From: Closterium sp. NIES-65
Taxonomy: Eukaryota > Streptophyta > Zygnematophyceae > Desmidiales > Closteriaceae
Assembly (NCBI GenBank): GCA_948144175.1
Contig: CANXME010000309.1
Span: forward strand, 558,001-622,000
Reading direction: 5' to 3'
Length of the DNA stretch: 64,000 nucleotides
Positions 12,001-21,521 of the stretch are shown piece by piece; position 1 is the stretch's first letter; each line of letters opens with the position of its first letter. A program made the translations under genes and the position numbers. The notes under the pieces were generated by a model. The model worked only from the letters and a program-made list of their open reading frames with translations. It was not told the DNA's origin and did not search any database.

Positions 12001-14271
12001 ATTCCTCTTTCTCTCCCCTCTCCTCCACTTCGACTCGGCGCCCCCGGCCTCGCCGCACTACTCCACCATCTGCGATCATCTCAGGAAGGTCCACCCCTCT
12101 CTCATTCCCTTCCCTTACCCTTGCCCCTCCCAATTTTCCCCCAGTGTTCCTCCCTTCATCCCTACAGCGAGCGCTGGTGGACTCTCTTCTCCACTCGGAC
12201 TCGGAGCAGCCGCCGTCCTCGCCGCACTACTCCATCATCTGCGACCGTCTCAGGAAGGTGTACCCATGCCCCAGTTCGAGAATCATCTCCCTGGTTCCTG
12301 CTTCCCTCCTGTGTTGTGGTTCTCCCTCTTCCTACAGCGAGCGCTGGTGGACTCTCTGTTGCATTCCGACTCGGAGCAGCCGCCGTCCTCGCCGCACTAC
12401 TCCATCATCTGCGACCGTCTCAGGAAGGTCTACCCCGGCCGCGACGGCAACAAGCAGAAGGTGGCTGTGCGGGACCTCTCAGTCGCCGTGGCGAGAGGGG
12501 AGTGCTTCGGCATGCTGGGGCCGAACGGGGCGGGCAAGACGACGACGCTGAGCATGATGATGGGGTTCCTGCAGGCTAGCGAGGGAGCTGCGATCATTGA
12601 AGGCATGGGGATTGTGGATGACATGGACGCGATTTACTCCATCATGGGCGTGTGCCCACAGCACGAGTGAGTTTCGGTGCGGTTGAGCGTGGTTGGAGGG
12701 ATTCAGTGAGGTTTGGACAGGGTTGATTGCGGTTTTGAGGGGTTTGAGAAGGGTTGATTGTGGTTTTGAGGGGTTTGAGAAGGGTTGATTGTGGTTTTGA
12801 GGGGTTTGAGAGAGGTTTGGGTGGGTGGAGTGTTTGATTGTTGAGCATCGACGCATGAGACAAATCTAACCTCGTCCGTTTCTAACCCTTGGGCACCTCT
12901 TTCCCCCTCCATCCACCCATCCTTCCCCGTTCCCCGCCTCTCTCCTCTCTCCTCTCCATTCCCCAGCCTGCTCTGGGAGCAGCTGACAGGCAGGGAGCAT
13001 CTGCTCTTCTACGGGCGCCTCAAGAACCTGCGGGGGCAGGAGCTCAAGGACGCAGTGGACAAGTCTCACTCCCTCCTCCATCGCTCATCTCCCTTCCCCT
13101 TCCCTCCCTCCCTCCCTCTCTCCCTCTCTCTCTCCCTCTCTCTCCCCTCTCCAGTCTGCTATGGGAGCAGCTGACGGGCAGGGAGCAACTGCTCTTCTAC
13201 GGGCGGCTCAAGAACCTGTGCGGGCAGGAGCTCAAGGACGCAGTGGACAAGTCTCTCTCCCTCCATTGCTCACCCTCTCTCCCCTCCCTATCCCCCTCCC
13301 TCTCTCCCCTTGTCCAGCCTGCTATGGGAGCAGCTGACGGGCAGGGAGCATCTGCTCTTCTACGGGCGCCTCAAGAACCTGCGGGGGCAGGAGCTGAAAG
13401 ACGCAGTGGACAAGTCCCTCAAGAGCGTGAACCTGCTGGCAGGGGGTGTGGGAGACAAGGTGTCGAGCCAGTACAGCGGCGGCATGAAGAGGCGCCTGAG
13501 CGTCGCCATCTCCCTTATAGGCAACCCCCTTGTTGTGTATATGGATGAGCCCAGCACCGGGCTGGACCCCGCTTCCCGGAAGCTTCTGTGGGACGTAGTG
13601 AAGGCTGCCAAGAAGGACCGAGCGATCGTGTTGACAAGTGAGTGCCTGCACCGTTTTCTTCACCCTTGCGCTCACCCTTACATGCTTTGAGGCGCCTCAT
13701 TATTCACCGTTTTCTGTGCTATCGTGCTGGCGAGTGAGTGCCGTCGCACCCACCCTTTTCTCGCAAGCCGGCTCTCAGCTTTTGCCAGCCTCTCATTTCT
13801 TCTCATCCTTTCGGCATCCTTCTCCTCGCAGCCAATCGCACCCTCTTCCCGCTTCCTGTCTGCCCGCCCTCCCCTCTCCCTCCACCAGCCCACTCCATGG
13901 AAGAGGCTGAAGCTCTCTGCGACAGACTGGGCATTTTTGTGAGCGGTCAGTTCGAGTGCATCGGTAATGCACGCCAGCTCACCACGCGTTACGGCGGGAC
14001 GTATGTGCTGACGCTTACCACGCCTCTGGAGGAAGAGGAGAACATCGGGCGGGTCGTAAACTCCATCTGCCCGAACGCGAAGCGGATCTACAGCCTGGCG
14101 GGCACGCAAAAGTTTGAGATGCCCATGGCTGAGGTGGAAGTTGCAGATGTGTTTGCGACGATTGCATCGGTGCGCGACCAAATGTCGATCAGGGCATGGG
14201 GGTTCACCAACACCACTCTTGAAGACGTTTTTATCAAGATTGCCAAGACTGCGCAAGCTACACCAGTATGA
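6036..14271 (+). CDS. Half-size ABCA (ABC1-like) transporter
   Basis: Nine exons give an uninterrupted 1176-residue protein: 6036-6194, 7621-8062, 8509-9267, 9578-10147, 10721-10930, 11381-11739, 12338-12666, 13318-13637 and 13889-14271. One transmembrane domain is followed by one nucleotide-binding domain, the half-size layout of plant ABCA2-12-type proteins. The plant motif LAYQKRNWGSN spans exons 1-2. Membrane segments lie in exon 2 and exons 4-6, with a large loop containing NxT/S sites in exons 2-4. The ATPase has Walker A GPNGAGKTTT (about 892), signature SGGMKRRLS, Walker B VVYMDEPSTGLD and the TTHSMEEAE switch region. The family moves lipids or related amphipaths across membranes; the substrate here is unknown. 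Exon 3 contains a Gly/Ala-rich insertion. Nearly every exon has partial tandem copies in the adjoining introns. Confidence 0.92.
6606..6776. repeat. Tandem duplication with palindromes in ABCA intron 1
   Basis: A unit of about 63 bp occurs twice with an offset of 86 bp (from 6606 and from 6692). Each copy ends in a palindrome of the same family. The first is the perfect 14-mer TTGAGGCGCCTCAA at 6666-6679. The second is the 18-mer at 6759-6776 with one mismatched pair and core GGCGTC. Confidence 0.85.
6842..7620 (+). repeat. Tandem copies of the ABCA exon 2 acceptor region
   Basis: The 5' edge of exon 2, with its polypyrimidine tract and CAG acceptor, is repeated upstream of the full exon. 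Copies begin at 6937, 7118, 7275 and 7442, and a decayed one lies near 6842. Only the copy starting at 7621 continues into the full transmembrane exon. The copies share the start AAGCGCAACTGGGGCAGCAA and break off after about 85 bp into a common pyrimidine-rich spacer. Spacing is 157-181 bp. Confidence 0.9.
8110..8205 (+). repeat. Copy of the ABCA exon 2 3' end with donor
   Basis: The last roughly 80 bases of exon 2, including its GACAGTGAGT donor, recur in intron 2 with one or two substitutions. Use of the second donor would add a frame-disrupting extension, so the copy is probably not used. Confidence 0.85.
8333..8475. repeat. AATT-core palindrome pair between direct repeats, ABCA intron 2
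   Basis: A perfect 32-bp palindrome spans 8391-8422, centred on GAGAATTCTC. A second imperfect copy (TTCTGAGAATTCTCAAAA) lies immediately upstream at about 8375-8392. Both sit between two direct copies of a segment starting AAATGGCGCACGTTTGTGCA (from 8333 and from about 8429), one of the clearest repeat-palindrome-repeat arrangements in the window. Confidence 0.9.
9295..9440 (+). repeat. GGGA simple repeat and partial copy of ABCA exon 4
   Basis: A (GGGA)n tract at about 9295-9345 follows the exon 3 donor. At 9378-9440 lies a copy of an internal part of exon 4 (coding GNPSNLPNQCMSAYDFQNSS), placed upstream of the real exon at 9578 and without its membrane-spanning remainder. Confidence 0.8.
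10213..10560 (+). repeat. Three 125-bp copies of the ABCA exon 4 3' end
   Basis: The end of exon 4, encoding KDGPYWLISYSY and the following membrane helix with its donor, recurs three times at about 10213, 10338 and 10463. The 125-bp period is exact for the first two intervals. The copies share substitutions absent from the functional exon (SNICIAVFFIAGFIIL), so they amplified from one another after the first duplication. The third copy is truncated. Confidence 0.9.
11008..13255 (+). repeat. Partial copies of ABCA exons 5-8 in introns
   Basis: Exon-edge copies continue through the second half of ABCA. The exon 5 3' end with donor recurs at about 11008-11110. The exon 6 acceptor side recurs at 11254-11320 and its 3' end at 11793-11919. 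Exon 7 acceptor-side copies lie at 12168-12255, with a partial one near 12028. Two exon 8 acceptor-side copies (LLWEQLTGREHLLFYGRLKN) lie at about 12966-13062 and 13155-13251. The copies lack the catalytic ATPase motifs, which occur once each in the assembled coding sequence. Confidence 0.88.
12703..12830 (+). repeat. GGGTTGATTGTGGTTTTGAG minisatellite in ABCA intron 7
   Basis: Three to four tandem units of about 30 bp (GGTTTGAGAAGGGTTGATTG and its continuation) follow the exon 7 donor. They are non-coding on the plus strand; the antisense frame looks open only because of the repeat composition. Confidence 0.8.
13625..13750. repeat. GCGC-core palindrome at the ABCA exon 8 donor duplication
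   Basis: The 12-bp palindrome TGAGGCGCCTCA at 13688-13699 lies between the real exon 8 end (ATCGTGTTGACAAGTGAGTG) and a decayed second copy of it (TATCGTGCTGGCGAGTGAGT, 13718-13737). Confidence 0.75.
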
Positions 14272-14277
14272 ATATAT

Positions 14278-14397
14278 TCTACGACGATTGCTTCAGTGCG
14301 CAACCAAATGTCGATTCGGGCGTGGGGGTTCACCAACACCACTCTGGAAGACGTTTTTATCAAGATTGCCAAGACTGCCCAAGCCACTCCGGTCTAA
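14278..14397 (+). repeat. Duplicated end of the ABCA terminal exon
   Basis: About 120 bases of the terminal exon, from the TIASVR codons through AKTAQATPV and a stop, are repeated directly after the stop at 14271. The copy is about 95% identical and its frame is intact. It has no upstream start or acceptor, so it is expected to lie in the 3' untranslated region. Confidence 0.9.
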
Positions 14398-15005
14398 TTA
14401 TGCTTCATATAGTACTGGATAGGACTTCAGGAAACAGAAACAAACTGTACACCCGTTTCCTCATTGTCCCCAATGTTATATTAGCAGTTCAAGTGAGGTG
14501 TAGCACCTCCATTGCTAACTGTTTCTGTTCCTTAATCTGTAGCTATCTTTGTGTGATATAGGGAAGACAAGCAAAACCGCAGTCCAACCAAGCAACTGCC
14601 TTTTATCAACACTTCAGCAGCCTGTGTTTTAGTGCCACACAAAATTAGCAACACTCGATGGTTAGCAGCGCGTCGCAATAGCAAATAGCAATCAACCAAC
14701 CCACCCCACCAGCATAACCAGTCTACGGTATATTTGAGGGACCTTAACCATACGCAGCAGCGCCAACAGCACCACCAAACCAACCACACCTCCAGCAGCA
14801 GCAGGGGGCGGCATGGGGCTCTCTGCCACATCACCAAACTTATCATCATGTCATCAGCTCAATAGCTCATTAGCTCGCAAGCAGTGCCTCGATCCGACGG
14901 ATGTCAGGCCCAGCAGAGCAGCATCAGTACTAGAGCTACCAGAAGCAGCACCAGCCGAATACGTTTTTTTAGAATTCCTTGAGAATAACTCATTCCTTTT
15001 CCACA
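14398..15005. other. Convergent spacer between ABCA and the Barentsz homologue
   Basis: This holds the 3' flanks of two convergent genes. Around 14755-14925 lies a decayed second copy of the last roughly 130 bases of the Barentsz coding exon, including the LLAS tail region, downstream of its stop codon. No other gene is visible. Confidence 0.7.
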
Positions 15006-17930
15006 TCAGCTTGCAAGCAGTGCCTCAATCCGACTGATATCAGGCCCAGCAGCATCAGCAGCACCACCAACAGCACCAACACCAACAGCAGCAGGGGGCG
15101 GCGTGGGGCTCTTGGCCACGTCACCAAACTTGTCATGCTGCCACCTGTCCTCCCCTCCCCCCTCCCTCTTGAAACTCCTCACTCTCACCGGCTGCTCCTC
15201 GTCCCGCCACCCATCATCCAAAGGTGCATGACCTCTTCTCCCCGACTCCACATTCGTGCGAACACGGTCGCGACGGGAGTCTGCTGTGCCTGGGTAAACC
15301 TGGTCGCGGCCGTAATAGTAGTGTCCACGGTACTTGGCCGTTTCCTCGACCCAGTCACGTGCCCGCTCCCCACGCTCCCTGCTTCTTTCGGCTCGATCGC
15401 TCCTCCTCTGCTCCCTCTCTCTGTCTCTCTCTCCGTCCCTCTCTCCGTCCCTCTCTCCGTCCCTCTCCTTGTCCCTGCCCCTGTCCCTCTCCTTTTCCCG
15501 ATGCCGGCCAGCCGAAACAGGTCTATCAACCACATAGCGTTCATTGCCCACACCTGTACCATAAGCACCAGCAGGATCAGCACCAGCACCAGCAGCAGCA
15601 GCAGCAGCTGAATCGTCCTTTCCACCCTTAGCCACAACAACAAAGCTCCTTCTCTTTGGAACTACATCCCTTTCCCCTCCTCCTTCAACCTCCTTCCTCC
15701 CCTCTTCAAACTTATCATGACCCCATCGGTCCTCGCCCCTCTCCTTCCCAGCCCCCCCTCCCCTCTCCCTTGTCTCCCCTTTCCCTCCTCTCTCACTCCT
15801 ATCCACCCCTCTCTCCCTCTCATCTTCATACCTCCCACGTTTACCCTCCCTCTCCCTCTCCCTCTCCTCGCCACCTCGTTCCCTCCCCCTTTCCTTACCC
15901 CTGCTCCCATTCCTCCCCCTCTCGCCCTCCCTCTCTCCCGCCCTCTCCTCCTCCCTCTCCCTCTTCCTCTCCCTACCCCGCCCCTCCTCTCTCCTCCCCT
16001 TGCCATCATCTTCAAAATCAAAGGAGGAATCACCGGGTCTAGGGCCCCAAGTGCTGCTGTTGAGGTTGGAATAGTCTGGAAGGGGGGGAGGATAAGCAGG
16101 TGGGCAAAATAAGCAGGGTCAAAAGGGTAAAAGATGAGCTGGTCCTCCCTTTGCCATAATCTTCCAAATTCAGAGGAGGAATCGCCAGGCTTGGGACCCC
16201 ATGTGCTGCTGTTCAGGTTGGAATAGTCTGGAGGAGAAGGAAGGGGGTACCAGGGGCGCAGGAATAGCAAGGGCGCAGGATTATCAGGGGTGAAAGGGTA
16301 AGAGATAGGCTGATCACCCCCTTGCCATCATCTTCAAAATCAGAGGATGAATCGCCGGGCTTAGAACCTCATGTGCTGCTGTTGAGGCTGGAATAGTCTG
16401 GGGGAGGGGGGAAATGGGAGGGGAGAAGGGGAGGATTAGCAGGGGCGCAAGGGTAAGAGATGGGCTTATCATCACTCCCTTGCCATCACCCTCCGAGTTG
16501 AAAGAGCAATCGCCAGGCTTAGAAACCCACGTGCTGCAGTTGAGGCTGGAATAGTCTGGGGGAGGAGAAAGGGGTAGGGAAGTGGGGTGGAGAGGGAGGG
16601 AGGAGCGAGAGGGAACACTGGAGAGGGGAGGAGGGAGAGGGGAGGAGGGAGAGGGGAGGAGGGAGAGGGGAGGAGGGAGAGGGGAGGAGGGAGAGGGGAG
16701 GAGGGAGAGGGGAGGAGGGAGAGGGGAGGCTGGATACAAAAGCGTGCATCCAAGGGAACAGGGCTTACCATGGGGAGAGGAGGGCTTACCTGCGGGGAGG
16801 GTTTACCTGCGGGGAGGGTTTACATGCGGGGAGGGTTGGCCTGCGGCGACGGTTTACGCGGGGAAGGCTTACCTGCGGGCAGGCCTGATGAGAGGCGAGG
16901 GCGGCGAATGGGCTCGTTCATCCGATCGTCATGCTGCAACGAGAGGGGGAGCGTGGTGGGGAACAGGAATAAGGGGGGGGGAGGGGGGGGAAACACGGGG
17001 AAGCAATGGGAGCGGGGACAAGGGAGTGAGTTTTAGACGAATGGGTTCGTTCAAACGATCGTCGTGCTGCAAAAAAGGGGAGCGTGGTGGGGAAGAGAAC
17101 GGGAGGGAGGGGAGAAAACGGGGAGGGGGAGGGAGGGAGCGGGGGGGAGGGGCGAAAACGGGGAGGGGGAGGGAGGGAGCGGGGGGGAGGGGCGAAAACG
17201 GGGAGGGGGAGGGAGGGAGCGGGGGGGAGGGGCGAAAACGGGGAGGGGGAGGGAGGGAGCGGGGGGGAGGGGCAAGGCCACACGAGAAAGCAGTGGGAAC
17301 AGGAGAGGGGGCGACATGGAGAGAGTTTTGAACGGATGGGTTTGTTCAAGGCAGAATAAGAGTGAGAAATTTCCTTGGAACCGACTTTTGAGTAGATTCA
17401 CAAATCATTGAAAGGTGGGAGTGAGCGAGTGAGCATGTACGCACCAGGAAGAAGCGGGCTGATCTCGGGATGTGCTGCGGGTCAGGATTCACAAATTCCG
17501 GCCTGATCTCTCCCTTGGGACCTCCACCAGCAGCACCACCACCAAAACCACCACCACCGGCATCTAACCCACCATCCACGTCCATACCCTCCGCACCTTC
17601 CTCGAAGCCCCCCTGCCCTTGGTACCGGTCCCCCCAGCCCACCCTTCCCCCCCTCCCCCTTCCCCTCCCCCTCCCCTCCGCGCTGTTATACCCGCGGCTG
17701 CTGCTAAACCCGCCGCCATACCTCCCCCCGTCTAAGTACCCCTCTCCGCCGCGCCAACGGTCTTGGTCCCTCCAACCGCCCCCTCCCCTTCCTACGCCTC
17801 CGCCTCTGTCGCCGCTCGGGCCGCCGCGAAAGGCGCCGTTTGTGGCGGCCGGGGGATCCGATCCGACGGTTTCGATCCGCTCGGAGACCCACCGCCCCTG
17901 CGCTCCGCGCGCCCGCTCGGGGCTGAGGGG
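15006..17930 (-). CDS. Barentsz/MLN51 (CASC3)-like exon-junction-complex protein
   Basis: Three exons join in frame: about 17930-17445, 16933-16873 and 16075-15006. The join reads HIPRSARFFL / HDDRMNEPIRR / DYSNLNSSTWGPRPGD, then a charged Arg/Glu region, EDRWGHDKFEE and a second DRWQHDKFGD. HDDR and RWxHDKFEE are the hallmark blocks of the Btz (SELOR) domain. In characterised homologues this domain wraps eIF4A3 in the exon junction complex, which supports mRNA surveillance and localisation. The N-terminal exon is Gly/Arg-rich (RGRGRGGRVGWGDRYQ). The start codon is unresolved: the frame is open to 18095, but that part looks like a pyrimidine tract with an acceptor near 17930, so an upstream exon is likely. 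Identity rests on the Btz motifs; the low-complexity remainder is uninformative. Confidence 0.82.
16140..16575 (-). repeat. Three decayed copies of the Barentsz exon start
   Basis: The acceptor side of the last exon (DYSNLNSSTWGPRPGDSSF) is repeated three times upstream, at about 16560-16485, 16400-16322 and 16228-16150. One copy has TGG changed to TGA (a stop in place of the Trp). Another has a frameshift after SSSEF. These look like non-functional relics; the intact copy is the one contiguous with the 3' coding exon. Confidence 0.85.
16613..16732 (-). repeat. GGGAGAGGGGAGGA minisatellite
   Basis: About eight near-perfect 14-bp units lie in the Barentsz intron. On the transcribed strand this is a pure pyrimidine tract upstream of the duplicated acceptors. 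Confidence 0.9.
16760..16876 (-). repeat. Tandem array of 5' splice-site-like units
   Basis: About seven 16-bp units read on the minus strand as CCCCGCAGGTAAGCC or close variants, at roughly 16763, 16785, 16801, 16817, 16833, 16851 and 16866. The first in transcription order (72/73 junction at 16873) is the donor that keeps the Barentsz frame. The others are consensus or near-consensus donors in tandem. Confidence 0.8.
17030..17365 (-). repeat. Duplicated HDDR exon and 40-bp minisatellite
   Basis: A second HDDR exon copy (HDDRLNEPIRLKLT) has an acceptor and begins at 17066. A third, decayed copy (LNKPIRSKL) lies near 17330-17355. Between them, four 40-bp units (GAAAACGGGGAGGGGGAGGG and onward) start at 17113, 17153, 17193 and 17233. 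The 17066 copy has no clear donor in the right phase, so 16933-16873 is preferred as the functional exon. Confidence 0.8.
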
Positions 17931-19592
17931 GAGTGGAGGTAGGGCAAGAGATGGTGGGAAGAAGGGGAGAGGGGAAGAAGATGTGGGGGGGAGGAGGGAA
18001 AGGGAGGAGAGGGGTTGGGGTTGGGGGAGGGGAGGACGGGTAGGCGTGAAAATAAGGCGAGGAATGACCCAATGGAAAACGGTGTTTTCTTTCACCTTTT
18101 GTCGGGAACCAGGTCGCGGGGGAGGGGAAATACATGCTATGAAAAGCCGATGGAAAAAAATGATAAGGAGGGTTAATCAGTGATGAAAATAACAGAACAG
18201 ATTCAACGAAACAAATTCAGGAATCAACACACCAACGGTCATCGAATAGCCAGCCAAGTTCGTGTTAGACCAGCAGGAACTGTTTTCATGCATCAAATCG
18301 CGCGCTGGTACCGATTCGCGTCGATGCGCGTCGGTGCGCGCGCACCTGTCGCTCACCTGTCCTCTTCCATTTTAACGCGCGTAGGCAACCAATAACTACT
18401 GGCTGGCCGCGTGGCCGCAAACAATGAAGAGAAAGCGAACGAAGCGACAGTGAAAACGAAACCACAGCAAAAGCGGAAACAAGAACAGCAGATGATCGAA
18501 ACTCTGATCTGGGTGGTCTCGACCGGAAACGGAAAAGCAACCGCACCGTACTACAGTAAACTGGACCGCACTGCGCTTCTATGGTTTATGAGAACTCACA
18601 GGAATCGGAAGAACCTTGGGATCGTTTCCCAAGAAGCTGGTGCTCCGATAACGAGAGATCGCGTGGTCTGGAGAAGTCAAAGTTTCGACAAAGTGGTCAC
18701 GGTACACCAAATTGATTCGAGAAATTCACTTACTCTTCACCACCAGAAATTCACTTACTTTTCACCACCAGAAATCAAATAAGGTATATTCAAATATGAC
18801 CCACTCCAATCCTTTGAAGGCTTGATAAACAAAAACTTGTCTTGCATTAATCTAACCTATCAACATAGCAATACTTATGTAGATTGATACAACCATTTTC
18901 TTCGTGTCCCATATGAGGCGGTAAAAGGTCTCAGGTTAGGTCCCCTACCAGACCATCCCATCTCTCAGATGACTCTTCACCCAAGGCCTCCCCAGAGACC
19001 TTGTACCGCCTTATATTGTAACCTGTGACTGGCGCTGCTTCTACTGCATGGCAGCATTGCATTGACTGCAGATGCTGGAGAAGGGAGCTGGTTATTTGGG
19101 AAGAGTAGTGCACTAGTGGAGGGAGCAGAGGAAAGAGGAGTTGCAGGGAGGGAGGATCGTGAGTGCTGTGAATGTGTCCCAATCAACGGTCTGAGTTTCT
19201 CGGAGAGCTCTCGGAGTGCATCCGACAGTCGCCAACTGTCGTAGCATCTGGCCCAGTCATGTGCTGTGCCACTTTGCTGATGTGGACCTGCTTCCACAAC
19301 CACCCATTGCCACAAAATGGCATCAGATGCAGACCTCTTGTTAAGCAGCGGAGTGCCAGCAGCAGCAACAGCATCACCAGCTGCAGCACCACCAGCACCA
19401 GCAGTAGCACCAGCAGTAGTACCAGCGGTAGCACCAGCAGCAATAGCACTGCCACCATACCAGCTCAGCAGTAGCAACAGCAGCAGCAAGACCACCCTCA
19501 CACCAACCACTCTCTCTCCGTTCACCCAGAAAGGGCGAAAAAAACCCTCTACTACTCCACACTCGCCGCTTCACGTCTCAACATTTCTCCTC
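17931..19592. other. Spacer between the Barentsz homologue and EXO2
   Basis: This probably includes the unassigned 5' exon or leader of the Barentsz gene and the 3' flank of EXO2. A 29-bp motif (GAAATTCACTTACT and onward) is tandemly duplicated at about 18721-18777. CAG/CTG-type short repeats at 19360-19490 make several frames look open. No recognisable product is encoded. Confidence 0.5.
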
Positions 19593-21521
19593 TCACAACC
19601 ACCCCGGTTGACTCGTCAAAACATCAGCTCCGGGCCCATCCGCCTCAATCGAGCACGCCCCCCTTACAGGGTCCAGATTTGCTTGCACTAAAAACCTCGA
19701 CCCGCGCACGCCAACAAGATTATACACCGCGCCGGTAACCGCATCCTTCTTCACATCCCCGTATTCGTGTGAGCAGATGTCGGCGTTCTCCTCGCCGTGG
19801 TCGTCGAACCACGTGGCGAGGAAGGGGCTGCTGGTGGCCTCTGCGAGTTCATGCGCCAACACCGACACCATCCCGTCCATCCCCGCATCCCCGTTCGGGG
19901 ACACTGCTCCGCGGCGGTTGAGACGAGGAGGGATGCAGCGCTTGGGACACTGTGGGAGGAAGGAGAAAGGCAGGGTGAAAAAAAGATGGAGAAGGAGAGA
20001 GTGAGCGGTGGGTCTCAAGCACAACACGATCAGGACCTGCTACGGAGCATGATAAATCATGGAATGGTTGTTTGCGGTTGCGACTTACCCTGGTGGCGGC
20101 ATTGCCAACGAATGCGATGGGGAGTTCCAGAGCATCGCGCGTGTAGAAGTGCCACCCGCAGTAGTTCCTGCAGAACGCGGATTTCTCCGGAGCAGTATCA
20201 TCTTCTTGCGCCACCGTTTGGTCTCCCATGACGAAATACACGCCGTTCGGGTCGTTCGCGAACTGCTTGCTGGTAACCGCGGACGAGACAAGTTTCGCCA
20301 CGTCGGTGCTGAGCAGAGTGCGGCCCTTGGAGTAATCTGCGTCGTCGATCTCCCCCTTTAGAGTCACATATGCAGAGATATGGTTGCCCATCGCGTCGTA
20401 GTATAGGCGATTGACGTTCCACCAGTTGGTGACTGTAGCGTCGGTGTCATTGCTGTTATTGAGTGACTCGATAAACGTGCGGATGATCTGCTTTTGCGCG
20501 TCTGTGAACTTGCCGTACCATATAAGGTACACTGAGATGGGCTTGTACATAACCCCGCAGTACTTTGTAACGGGGTTGCACACGCTGGAAACCTCGGGAT
20601 CATCCCAATGCGGGTCGATGTTGTGGAAGGCGGGGGAGTGGCGCGGCGGAAAAATCGAGGCGGAGGAGGAAGGTGCGCGGAGCGCTGAGGCGATCATCTG
20701 GCTCACAGCCTCGGGGGAAGGGGCGGGGGCGGAAGACACGGCGGAAGCGGAAGAAGCGGCGGAGGCGGAACGAGCCGCGGAGTTTACAGCAGCGGAAGAT
20801 GAGGAGACGGGTTCGCTGTTGTTGTGAAGGCAGAGGCGGGAGGAAAGACAGAGGATAGGGTGGAGAAGGGAGAGATGGGTGAGATGGGAGAAGCGAACGT
20901 GGGAAACTATTGAGAACAAGGCTGAGGTGCTAATAGTTGGGGAGAAATGCATTTCCGCGAATGGTGGTATTAGCGCGGCACCGCTCACCTCGTGTCGACG
21001 ACTTGCGCGATTCCCTCTGGCATCGCGCCGCGCATCAGAAGGTTATCGTCCGTGCGCTTGCGCCATTTCTGCGCGCGAAGAATAAGGGGAGAGACGAGGG
21101 AAGAGGAGAGTTTAGGCCACAGGGTCGCGGGGGAGGGGGAGAACAGGATAGTCATATGGGGGGAAGAAAGAGGGTGGGGGAGAGGGGAGGGGAGGAGGGG
21201 GAGAGGGGTGGGAAGTAGGAGGACAGCCATGACTACGACTCATGCTTGAACCAGCTATGCCTCGAAATTGACACCAATTCAATAGCTTGCTAACTGAGGT
21301 GTATAATGAGACGGCGTCTGAAGGCCGGTCAGGTATTTCTTTCTATGGCGCATCGAAAATTGCAGGGCGAGGCGAGACGAGTCTGTGCGACAATGGCGAC
21401 GACTTACGAGGAGTCGTCTGTGCTGTCGCGCGCAGGCGATGGTTGAGAGTGCGGCGAAGAGGAGGAGTGCGACGATGGCTCGTATATGGAACGACGGCCG
21501 GCTGATACTTTTAATTGCCAT
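19593..21521 (-). CDS. EXO2: EXORDIUM-like secreted protein
   Basis: Well-supported exons are one ending at 20089 (domain core) and 19949-19593 (C-terminus), joined in phase 0 at GNAATR / CPKRC. The core carries YCGVMYKPISVYLIWYGKF, WWNVNRLYYDAMGNHISAYV and VYFVMGDQTVAQEDD. The last exon carries AHELAEATSSPFLATWFDD, the conserved HE-containing block of the family. A first exon at 21521-21408 encodes 38 residues with a clear signal peptide (hydrophobic VALLLFAALSTIACA) and ends at a GTAAGT donor. Joining it to the core needs an intermediate exon or another acceptor between about 21230 and 20820, which I could not settle. An Ala/Ser-rich linker precedes the domain. The mature protein is expected in the apoplast or cell wall. 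Confidence 0.82.

Noticed and set aside
15185-15643. Arg/Glu-rich minus-strand frame resembling an SR protein
   Set aside because: It is an out-of-frame reading of the charged region of the Barentsz exon; the chosen frame links HDDR and RWxHDKFEE.
18411-18782. 123-codon plus-strand frame MAANNEEKANEATVK and onward
   Set aside because: There is no domain, it ends in a local tandem repeat, and it lies where the Barentsz promoter or 5' leader is expected.
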